Assembly (NCBI GenBank): GCA_016203535.1
Contig: JACQMO010000015.1
Coordinates: 101,295-135,252 of the forward strand
Length of the DNA: 33,958 bases
Origin: Candidatus Uhrbacteria bacterium
GTDB taxonomy: Bacteria > Patescibacteriota > Patescibacteriia > 2-12-FULL-60-25
Direction of reading: 5' to 3'
This document shows, in pieces, positions 23,427-29,907 of the stretch. The notes beneath the pieces are model-generated. The model made no database searches. It worked only from the letters and a program-made list of their open reading frames with translations, and was not told the origin of the DNA. The position numbers were made by a program, and so were the translations under genes. How positions within the stretch are numbered: the stretch's first letter is position 1; each line of letters opens with the position of its first letter.

Positions 23427-23961
23427 ATTCTTCCTTCAATCGAATATCCTCGTTCGCGCTGACCCGAACCCTGCCTCCTTCGGTCGGGATATCCGTCCAC
23501 TTCGCGGCCGTTCGGCCGACCGGGATGGGCGCGGTGTCAGGAGTTGCTGATGCCGCGGCGAGTTCGTCGGGCGACGCTTCTTTTTGGATGAAGATTTTCG
23601 TTTCAGGACCGATTCGGACCACCCGTTCGTCCGGAACCCCATCCGCGAGCGGGTCCGTGTCCAAACTTTCCTGGACCACGATGACGAGACCCTGCTCGAC
23701 GGCCATCACGCTTCCCGTCAGCACGGTGGACTCGACCGGAAGCGCACAGAGACCCGCGGTGGAAAGACGATCCCGCGCCGCGTTGTAGCCTTCTTTGTAG
23801 CCCGCTTGTCGCTCGGCGTCCGGGTTGAACCCAAGACCGTTCAGCGAAAGACCGGACGGTTGCGTGAGCCATGCGTTCAGCCCGACAAGCACGAGCGTCG
23901 TGATCACGACGGCGACACAGAGCACGGTCAGCAAGTAACGGCTGTAGGATTTTATTTCCAT
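23386..23961 (-). CDS. Unrecognised single-pass membrane protein
   Basis: The 191-residue protein (from ATG 23961) has an N-terminal anchor at about residues 9-30 (LLTVLCVAVVITTLVLVGLN), then a short linker, AGYKEGYNAARDRL, and a beta-rich domain with VLTGSVMAVEQGLVIVVQES and FTAREIVILP. The pattern resembles small OB-like or DUF5666-like metal/stress-response domains seen in CPR proteins, but I cannot name it. The frame extends upstream to 24123 but that part has no coding character and includes the promoter. Its 3' end overlaps the anti-sigma gene tail by 41 nt. Confidence 0.7.
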   Translation of the reverse strand: MEIKSYSRYLLTVLCVAVVITTLVLVGLNAWLTQPSGLSLNGLGFNPDAERQAGYKEGYNAARDRLSTAGLCALPVESTVLTGSVMAVEQGLVIVVQESLDTDPLADGVPDERVVRIGPETKIFIQKEASPDELAAASATPDTAPIPVGRTAAKWTDIPTEGGRVRVSANEDIRLKEEFTAREIVILPVSS

Positions 23962-23976
23962 ATGATTGCTGCGATA

Positions 23977-23985
23977 AGTATACCA
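23977..23985 (-). promoter_or_regulatory. Extended -10 for the gene ending at 23386
   Basis: TGgTATACT on the minus strand, 15 nt before ATG 23961. It supports this start and argues against the longer upstream frame. Confidence 0.55.
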
Positions 23986-24044
23986 CAGCCCCCGCGACAC
24001 CATGGGCGCATCGCGGATCGGAAAAATTCCGGTGGCAATTTCAG

Positions 24045-24073
24045 TTGACAAACCTCCGAATTTCTGGTTCGAT
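24045..24073 (+). promoter_or_regulatory. Candidate sigma70 promoter of the lipoprotein gene
   Basis: A perfect -35 TTGACA (24045-24050), 17 bp, then a poor -10 TTCGAT (24068-24073). It would give a leader of about 60 nt carrying a Shine-Dalgarno, unlike the leaderless genes around it. A second TTGACA occurs at 24112-24117. Confidence 0.4.
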
Positions 24074-24140
24074 GGAACCGCCATTACTACCTCAAAAAAG
24101 TGATGGGTCCTTTGACAACTCACTGGCGTTTGGAGGAGAC

Positions 24141-25646
24141 ATGAACGGACGCAACTCGCGTGTGGCGATCGCGGTCACGACGCTCAATGCGTTCGTGATT
24201 TTCGCAAGCTGTGACGATGGATCCATGGGTCCCGGAACAACATCCTGCCCGATGACCTGCAAGGATGCCGGGTACGATCACGCCGTCGAGGAGACGGGAT
24301 CGTCCGGAAGCTCCGAATCCGGCATCGGTGGAGCCGGATCGGGCAGCGGTGGTTCCTCGGAATCGGGTGCCTCGGGCGCAGGCGCCGGCAGTCAGGATGC
24401 CGGCGCGGACGTCGTTGACGGATGTCTGTGCGAAGCGGGTCCCGGCGGCTCGGGCGGCTCGTCCAACGGAGGCGCCGGCGGCCAAGGCGGCGCCGGGGAT
24501 ACGGGCGGAAGCGGAGGAACCGGCGGCGGGGCGGGTGATGCCAGCGTAGGTGGCTCCGGTGGAGCCGGCGGCGCAGGCGGATCCGGAGGTCAAGGCGGTG
24601 GCGGGGCAGTATGCCCCACGTGGGCGAGCAGCTCTGCCTTCACGTGCGGATCCTGGACCGAGGAATCGGCGCCGGGGACGTTCACACTCCTGTACGGCGT
24701 TTGGGGATCCTCCGCCACGGACATCTTCGTGGTCGGCGGCGACTATACCGTCGGCCGCATCGCGTATTCCTCCGGCTCCGGTTGGACGGAAATGTCGGGG
24801 GTGCCGGACTCGAAGATCCTGTACGACATCACGGGGTTCGCCTCGAACAACGTGTACGCCGTCGGGCGCGGTTCGACCGGTGTCTACGACGGGATCCTTT
24901 TTCACTACAACGGCACGACCTGGTCGAAGGTGGCGGGGACGCCGTCGGTCAGCGGGATCTACGGCGGTCACTACCAGGCGATCTGGGGAACGGGGTCGAA
25001 CAACCTCTACATCCTCGGATATAACGGCGACGAGAACGACGCCAACAAGAAGCAGAATGTCGTGTTCCACTGGAACGGCTCCGCGTGGACGGACATGGCG
25101 CTGCCGTCGGTCATGCCGCGAACCTGGCCCGCCGACATCTGGGGTTACGGAAACGAGCTCTGGGTGGTGGGCGTCGTCTTCGACGCGAGCGACAACGGCG
25201 ATGGCGTCCTGTACCACTTCGACGGGAGCGTCTGGACGGTCTCGCAGCCATCCGAATTCGCGGGACCAACGGGAGCGATCCAAAGCGTCCACGGAACGGA
25301 TGCATGTCACGTGGTGTTGTGCGGATACCGCGACGACAGCGGGACGTTCAAGGGGTCGGTTCTTCGATGGGACGGGACGGCATGGAACCCGTTCACGAAG
25401 AGCGCAACGGTGTGCTATTCGGCCGTGACGTCCGGACCGCACGCGACGATGTTCCTCGCCCCGGGAGCGAACAATAACGGAGTCGTCGGCTTGTCCGACG
25501 GAATGGACGGCTTCACGCTGGGCAATTCGCCCGCAATCAGCACGTCCGCGCCCCGTTCGATGTTCCGTCTTCAAGGGACAAATACCCACTACCTCGTGGG
25601 TGACGGTTCCGGAGACGTGAAGATCTCCCATGCCGACTGCCAGTGA
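24141..25646 (+). CDS. Gly-rich lipoprotein with beta-propeller-like repeats, myxobacterial style
   Basis: The 501-residue protein has a lipoprotein signal peptide ending in FASC (Cys24), then a short Cys-containing stretch. A low-complexity Gly/Ser/Ala linker follows from about residue 55 to 155. About five repeats of roughly 45-50 residues come next, with the pattern IWG-x-YxVG-x-GxxxHxxGxxW (for example VWGSSATDIFVVGGD and FHYNGTTWSKV). Such repeats fold as beta-propellers; the whole architecture is common in Myxococcota lipoproteins. ATG 24141 has a strong GGAGGAG just upstream, unusual here. A role at the cell surface is likely but unspecified. It may have been acquired horizontally. Confidence 0.8.
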   Translation: MNGRNSRVAIAVTTLNAFVIFASCDDGSMGPGTTSCPMTCKDAGYDHAVEETGSSGSSESGIGGAGSGSGGSSESGASGAGAGSQDAGADVVDGCLCEAGPGGSGGSSNGGAGGQGGAGDTGGSGGTGGGAGDASVGGSGGAGGAGGSGGQGGGGAVCPTWASSSAFTCGSWTEESAPGTFTLLYGVWGSSATDIFVVGGDYTVGRIAYSSGSGWTEMSGVPDSKILYDITGFASNNVYAVGRGSTGVYDGILFHYNGTTWSKVAGTPSVSGIYGGHYQAIWGTGSNNLYILGYNGDENDANKKQNVVFHWNGSAWTDMALPSVMPRTWPADIWGYGNELWVVGVVFDASDNGDGVLYHFDGSVWTVSQPSEFAGPTGAIQSVHGTDACHVVLCGYRDDSGTFKGSVLRWDGTAWNPFTKSATVCYSAVTSGPHATMFLAPGANNNGVVGLSDGMDGFTLGNSPAISTSAPRSMFRLQGTNTHYLVGDGSGDVKISHADCQ

Positions 25647-25656
25647 GCGATCCTAC

Positions 25657-25686
25657 GGCCTTCGCGTTTGACGCAAGGCCTTTTTT
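25657..25686 (+). terminator. Rho-independent terminator of the lipoprotein gene
   Basis: GGCCTT-c-GCG pairs with CGC-AAGGCC around a 5-nt loop and is followed by six T. It starts 10 nt past the stop codon at 25646. Confidence 0.85.
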
Positions 25687-25694
25687 ATTTGCCG

Positions 25695-25703
25695 TGGTAT
25701 ACT
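25695..25703 (+). promoter_or_regulatory. Extended -10 for the surface protein gene
   Basis: TGgTATACT, a near-consensus extended -10, is followed by 8 nt and ATG 25712. The region where a -35 would lie is occupied by the preceding terminator. Confidence 0.6.
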
Positions 25704-25711
25704 TTATCGGT

Positions 25712-26971
25712 ATGAAAAAGATGTCTCTTCGTGTCGCGGCTATTTGCGGCGGGTTGTTTCTGCCCATGGTCGCTTTCGCCGCCTTTGTCGGACCCTCGCA
25801 GTCACCACCCATGGGAAACGTTCCGGGTGTTGTGTGGAATATCCCTGCAAGCGATGCGACAAAGAAGCAAACGGGAACCGAATACAATGTCGCCGGTGCC
25901 GCGCGGATTGGCGACGATCTGTTCATGAGTAATTCAAAAGCGCTTCGGGTCGACGCCGTCGGAAAAACATCCTTGAATCTTGGAAACTGGGATCCGGGGT
26001 TGCTTTCACAGTTCAAACTCAACGTCATCGGAGACATCAAGACAGATAACTCCGACGGCGCGGTCGGTCGCGTCTCCGCGTATGAGTTTTGTTATCAGGA
26101 TGTTGCCGGGAATCCGACAAACTGTATTACGGACTGGCCATCCGGCGGAGGCCCGGTGTCAGATATCTGGGTGGATACGGCGGGGGATGTCATGACGGGA
26201 CTTCTCAACATCGCCGTCCCCGGCGGATACGCGCTTCTTGCACAGTCGCAAAATCCCGGCGGAATTGCGATCCAGGCGCAAGGCAACAACATCGGCGGAT
26301 ATTTCCAAGCGGAGAACTATCCCGTCTATGCGAAAACCGCCACACCCGGCAGCGGAACGGCGGTTTACGGACTCAACGGACAGACCGGTGCCGTGTTTTC
26401 GGGGACGGACCTCGGCGTGAAAGGTACGGGGACGGCATCACGATCCGTCGGAGGATCGTTTAGCGGTGACGGGGATGGGGTTATCGGGATCGGAAACATC
26501 TCCGGGGTGACAGGCGGAACGAAAGTTGCCGGCGTCGGAGCGGGCGTATATGGCTACGCGGGGCAATACGGAGGTCATTTTACAGGTTTTAATTATGGAA
26601 TTCTGGCTCACGCGCCAACCGGAGCGATCAATGCGTACGACGATAATAACGACACGACGGCCTACCTTGCATCCGGCGTGTATGGGCTCCAGGCGTACGG
26701 GGAGTTGATCGGCGTCTACGGAAGCGGCCCCCTCTACGGCGTGTATGGGATTGACAACAGCACAAGCAAATACGGGATTCTCGGGTATGGGAATTACAGT
26801 TTTTATGGAAACAGCGATATCGAAGCTCCGAATAACGTCCCGAGCTCCTGTGCAACGACGGCGGTGGCGTCAGGCGCGGGGACGTTCCAGTGTCCGAGCG
26901 GTAAATTCATGTCGGGAGTAAGAAAAAATGCATCAAACGTCGTAGATGGAATCGTGTGTTGTGAATTATAG
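25712..26971 (+). CDS. Secreted Gly-rich repetitive surface protein
   Basis: The 419-residue protein has a signal peptide (about residues 1-24, LRVAAICGGLFLPMVAFAA). A region of about 140 residues follows with ARIGDDLFMSNSKALRVDA and YEFCYQDVAGNPTNC. Then comes a long stretch of short Gly/Tyr repeats such as AVYGLNGQTGAVFSG, GVYGYAGQYGGHFTG and GVYGSGPLYGVYGI. The repeat period is irregular, around 15-25 residues. These resemble beta-helix or tail-fibre-like surface proteins seen in CPR genomes. The C-terminus has four Cys (SSCAT, FQCPSG, IVCCEL), suggesting a disulfide-locked cap. No enzymatic motif is visible. Start 25712 is supported by the promoter; 25721 is a second possible ATG. Confidence 0.8.
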   Translation: MKKMSLRVAAICGGLFLPMVAFAAFVGPSQSPPMGNVPGVVWNIPASDATKKQTGTEYNVAGAARIGDDLFMSNSKALRVDAVGKTSLNLGNWDPGLLSQFKLNVIGDIKTDNSDGAVGRVSAYEFCYQDVAGNPTNCITDWPSGGGPVSDIWVDTAGDVMTGLLNIAVPGGYALLAQSQNPGGIAIQAQGNNIGGYFQAENYPVYAKTATPGSGTAVYGLNGQTGAVFSGTDLGVKGTGTASRSVGGSFSGDGDGVIGIGNISGVTGGTKVAGVGAGVYGYAGQYGGHFTGFNYGILAHAPTGAINAYDDNNDTTAYLASGVYGLQAYGELIGVYGSGPLYGVYGIDNSTSKYGILGYGNYSFYGNSDIEAPNNVPSSCATTAVASGAGTFQCPSGKFMSGVRKNASNVVDGIVCCEL

Positions 26972-26988
26972 GGGATTGCTGGTAGTCT
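26959..26988 (+). promoter_or_regulatory. Leaderless sigma70-type promoter of cysS
   Basis: TTGTGA (26959-26964), an 18-bp spacer and TGgTAGTCT (-10 at 26983-26988) lie 7 nt before ATG 26996. The -35 overlaps the 3' end of the upstream coding region. Confidence 0.6.
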
Positions 26989-26995
26989 GATGTTC

Positions 26996-28408
26996 ATGTT
27001 GAAGCTTTGGAATACTTCCAGCCGGACAATTGAAGAGTTCCAGCCGATCGCGTCGAAGCGGATCGGGATGTACGCGTGCGGGCCGACCGTTTACCAGCGG
27101 GCGCACATCGGCAATTTTCGCGCGTATGTCTTTGAAGACATCCTTCGGCGCGTCCTTGAGCGCGAGGGATACGGCGTGACGCACGTCGTTAATATCACGG
27201 ACGTCGGACATCTCGTCGGGGACGTGGATGAAGGCGTAGACAAGGTCGAACAGGCCGCGCGTTCCGCCGGTAAAACCGCGTGGGACATCGCGCGGGAGTT
27301 TGCGGATCTGTTTCTCGTGGACCTGAAGCGGCTGGGGATCGAGTTGCCGACGAGGATGCCGAAGGCGACGGACAACATCCCGGAGCAGATCGCGCTGATC
27401 CAGGAGCTGGAGCGAAAAGGGTTTACGTATACGACGAGTGACGGCGTCTATTTTGACACGTCGAAATTTCCAGAATACGGATCGTTCTCCGGCCAACCGC
27501 TTGAGGAAAAGGAGGAGGGAGCGCGGGTCATAACGAACCTCGAAAAACGGAACTCGACGGATTTTGCCCTGTGGAAATTTTCACATCCAAACGGAAGATC
27601 CTTCGACTCCGCTCAGGATGACATACAGACGAAACGTCAGATGGAATGGGACAGCCCGTGGGGCGTCGGGTTTCCCGGATGGCATATCGAATGCTCCGCC
27701 ATGTCGAGGAAGGAGCTCGGACAGCCGTTCGACATCCATGCCGGTGGCGTTGATCACATTTCGGTCCACCATGAGAATGAAATTGCGCAAAGCGTCGCGG
27801 CTTATGGCGCGCCCCTCGCGCGATACTGGTTTCACGTCGAATTCCTGCTCGTCGACGGGCAGAAGATGTCAAAATCCCTCGGAAACACGTACACGCTCGA
27901 GGATCTGGAGAAAAAAGGGTTCGATCCGCTTTCGTACAGGTATTTCCTTCTCGGCGCGCACTACCGGCAAAAGCAGAATTTTACCTGGGAGGCGTTGAGC
28001 GCGGCGAAACAGGCGCTCACGAAACTCCGTCACGCGGTTCGAGGATGGGACGAGCCGAAGACGGGCTGCGCGGATTTGGAAGCCGAATTTTTCTCCGCGC
28101 TGCATGCCGACCTGAACACACCTCAAGCTTTGGCCGTTCTCTGGAAAACGGTGGATTCCGAAGTTCCGACGTCCGCAAAAGCGGAGACGGTCCGAATGAT
28201 GGACCACATCCTTGGTCTCGGCCTCTCGGGGATCATCGCCAAGCCGATTCCCGTCCCGGACGCCATCAGGTCTCTCCTTGACGCCCGTGCATCCGCCCGC
28301 GAACAGAAAAACTGGTCTGAATCAGACCAGCTTCGCGACGAGATGGTGTCGCTCGGATGGAACGTCGAAGATACGTCGGACGGCCAACGTCCGCATCCGG
28401 CCGATTAA
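26996..28408 (+). CDS. cysS: Cysteinyl-tRNA synthetase with repeat-derived insertion
   Basis: The 470-residue class I synthetase charges tRNA-Cys. Motifs: YACGPTVYQRAHIGN (HIGH-type H37-N40), KMSKS at 290-294, and zinc ligands Cys28, Cys233, His258 and Glu262 (spacing 25 and 4 as in the family). Between ALWKFS and KRQMEWDSPWG a segment of about 15 residues (PNGRSFDSAQDDIQT, 198-212) is inserted; its DNA is a widespread intergenic repeat. The fold should tolerate it because it lies in a loop before the zinc-binding part. ATG 26990 is also in frame, but the promoter spacing favours 26996 (MLKLWN). The stop shares TTAA with the convergent corA stop. Confidence 0.95.
   Translation: MLKLWNTSSRTIEEFQPIASKRIGMYACGPTVYQRAHIGNFRAYVFEDILRRVLEREGYGVTHVVNITDVGHLVGDVDEGVDKVEQAARSAGKTAWDIAREFADLFLVDLKRLGIELPTRMPKATDNIPEQIALIQELERKGFTYTTSDGVYFDTSKFPEYGSFSGQPLEEKEEGARVITNLEKRNSTDFALWKFSHPNGRSFDSAQDDIQTKRQMEWDSPWGVGFPGWHIECSAMSRKELGQPFDIHAGGVDHISVHHENEIAQSVAAYGAPLARYWFHVEFLLVDGQKMSKSLGNTYTLEDLEKKGFDPLSYRYFLLGAHYRQKQNFTWEALSAAKQALTKLRHAVRGWDEPKTGCADLEAEFFSALHADLNTPQALAVLWKTVDSEVPTSAKAETVRMMDHILGLGLSGIIAKPIPVPDAIRSLLDARASAREQKNWSESDQLRDEMVSLGWNVEDTSDGQRPHPAD
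27595..27624 (+). repeat. Dispersed repeat element inside cysS
   Basis: The core ccttcgactccgctcaggat plus gaca corresponds to a short repeat seen between genes in many bacterial assemblies, which yields the spurious peptides SFDSAQDD, VILSGVEGS and CHPERSRRI in its frames. All three appear here in the six frames. It is in frame in cysS. Confidence 0.75.
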
Positions 28409-29355
28409 AGCCACTTCATCTTCCGGAAAAACCAGATCATCCCGAGAACACCGAGCGCCATTAGGCCGAGGATGAGCCAAAACCCCTGCGGGTGGCCGAC
28501 GAGCGGCATATTTTGGACGTTCATCCCGAAGACGGCCGCGATCAGGGTCAGGGGAAAAACGAGTACCGCAAAAATCGTGAGGGTTTTCATGATCTCGTTG
28601 ATCCGGAAATCAATGAGCGAGGCGTTTGTTTCGTGCAGGGCGTTGATCGTATCTCGCTGGACCTCAAGCGTGTCCCACAGCTCCTTCGTCTGTTCGACCA
28701 GCCGTTCGAAATACACCTCCAACTCTCCGATGGGAAAACGGCCTTCCGAGTAACGGATGAGGTTGCGGATCACCGACTTATGGCCCTGAAGCGCCTTTCG
28801 GACGTTCACGATGTTCGTTTTGACGCGCAGGAGTTCCTCTATGAGCCCCTTCTCGAATTCCTGGAACATCCGCCGTTCGAGCTTGTCGATGTCCTCGGAC
28901 AGGTGGATGAGAATGGGCGAAACCTCCTCCAGGAGATCGTCCAGGATGAGGTAGAGGACGTGGCTTACGCCGTCGATTCCGCACAATTTTTTCTTTCGTT
29001 CCTCGTCCTTTGACGACCTCGATCCGGCCTCGAACAACCGGACCAGCGGCGGCAGGGCGTCCGCGTTGACCGTAATCAGGTGGTCCCGTCCGATGATGAA
29101 ATCGACTTCGGACGAAAAAATGGTGCCCGTCTTTCGGTCATACACCGGGTACAGGAGGATCATGAACAAGTAGTCCTCCCGCGGGACGAGCTTCGGACGC
29201 TGGAGCGGAGGCAGGATCTCCTTCAGGTCGATCGGATGGATGTCAAATCCTCGCCGCAGGGCGTCGATGTTTTTCCGTTCGTGGTTCGTCACATGGACCC
29301 ACTCGACATTCCCGACGGTGACGCTCTTGATGTTTGGGGTTTTCTTCTTGACCAC
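28405..29355 (-). CDS. corA: CorA-family magnesium/divalent cation transporter
   Basis: The 316-residue protein starts at GTG 29355 (VKKKTPNIKSV). It has a cytosolic alpha/beta funnel domain, a long helical stalk (about 130-250), and two C-terminal transmembrane helices. The first ends in the pore signature FGMN (AAVFGMNVQNMPL), and the last helix is followed by the basic tail FFRKMKWL. Pentameric CorA moves Mg2+ or Co2+. The reading frame is open far upstream, but that part is antisense to the next gene; the GTG lies 6 nt after an extended -10. It ends sharing TTAA with the cysS stop. Confidence 0.93.
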   Translation of the reverse strand: MVKKKTPNIKSVTVGNVEWVHVTNHERKNIDALRRGFDIHPIDLKEILPPLQRPKLVPREDYLFMILLYPVYDRKTGTIFSSEVDFIIGRDHLITVNADALPPLVRLFEAGSRSSKDEERKKKLCGIDGVSHVLYLILDDLLEEVSPILIHLSEDIDKLERRMFQEFEKGLIEELLRVKTNIVNVRKALQGHKSVIRNLIRYSEGRFPIGELEVYFERLVEQTKELWDTLEVQRDTINALHETNASLIDFRINEIMKTLTIFAVLVFPLTLIAAVFGMNVQNMPLVGHPQGFWLILGLMALGVLGMIWFFRKMKWL

Positions 29356-29361
29356 GGACGA

Positions 29362-29370
29362 ATGATACCA
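29362..29370 (-). promoter_or_regulatory. Extended -10 of corA, leaderless
   Basis: TGgTATCAT on the minus strand is followed by 6 nt and GTG 29355. It decides the non-ATG start of corA. Confidence 0.6.
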
Positions 29371-29376
29371 CGCCTG

Positions 29377-29385
29377 TGATACAAT
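29377..29385 (+). promoter_or_regulatory. Extended -10 of the gene at 29392, leaderless
   Basis: TGaTACAAT is followed by 6 nt and ATG 29392. It diverges from the corA promoter within a 36-bp gap. Confidence 0.6.
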
Positions 29386-29391
29386 GGACGT

Positions 29392-29907
29392 ATGCCGAAC
29401 GAGCAATCCCTCATCAGACCGGAACGGCCTCCGTCGGGGGAAGCTGCGCGGGAACTGACGAACGTCGAAGCGGACGAGCGTGCGTTCGAGCAGTCGCCGG
29501 AATCCAAAGAAACGTTTTTGGAAGAAGCCGCGGAGGCCGCTCCGGCCGCGGCTCCGTCTCAAACCGCCGCCCCGTCACCGGCAAAGACCGGCAAGCCGGT
29601 AAAAGACGAAACGCTCGTCCATGTGGAAAAAATCATGGAAGAAGGGCTCGGAACGCTGTACGTGACCCTCCCGGAGTCCGCGCGTCCCCTCTTCAAGCAA
29701 AAAGGGGAGGAGGCGGCCACGGAGATCGCGACCATGGTCCGGAGTCTTAAAATCCACGCCGGACGCGTGCTCCGCCTGCTCCGGGACTGGCTGCTCACGA
29801 TTCCAAAGGTCAACCGTTTTTTCCTGGAACAGGAAGCGAAAATCAAGACCGATACCGTGATCCAGCTCGCGGAAGCCACGCGCGAGGAGCTCCAAACACG
29901 ACCATGA
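29392..29907 (+). CDS. Unrecognised protein upstream of the TraG-like ATPase
   Basis: The 171-residue protein has a disordered N-terminal half rich in Glu, Ala and Pro (residues 1-70) and a helical C-terminal half (about 75-165). The helical part includes HVEKIMEEGLGTLYVTL, KQKGEEAATEIATMVRSLK and LRLLRDWLLTIPKVNRFFLEQEAK. It has no signal peptide or clear membrane helix, although RLLRDWLLTIP could contact a membrane. It overlaps the ATPase start by ATGA, so the two are likely made together; it may be an accessory or adaptor of that ATPase. Confidence 0.75.
   Translation: MPNEQSLIRPERPPSGEAARELTNVEADERAFEQSPESKETFLEEAAEAAPAAAPSQTAAPSPAKTGKPVKDETLVHVEKIMEEGLGTLYVTLPESARPLFKQKGEEAATEIATMVRSLKIHAGRVLRLLRDWLLTIPKVNRFFLEQEAKIKTDTVIQLAEATREELQTRP

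Noticed and set aside
24045-24140. Upstream extension of the lipoprotein gene from a TTG
   Set aside because: The TTG is part of a -35 TTGACA; the extension would bury the signal peptide, and ATG 24141 has a strong ribosome binding site.
24120-25631. 503-residue minus-strand open frame opposite the lipoprotein gene
   Set aside because: The plus strand has a signal peptide, lipobox, repeats, Shine-Dalgarno and terminator; the minus translation has none.
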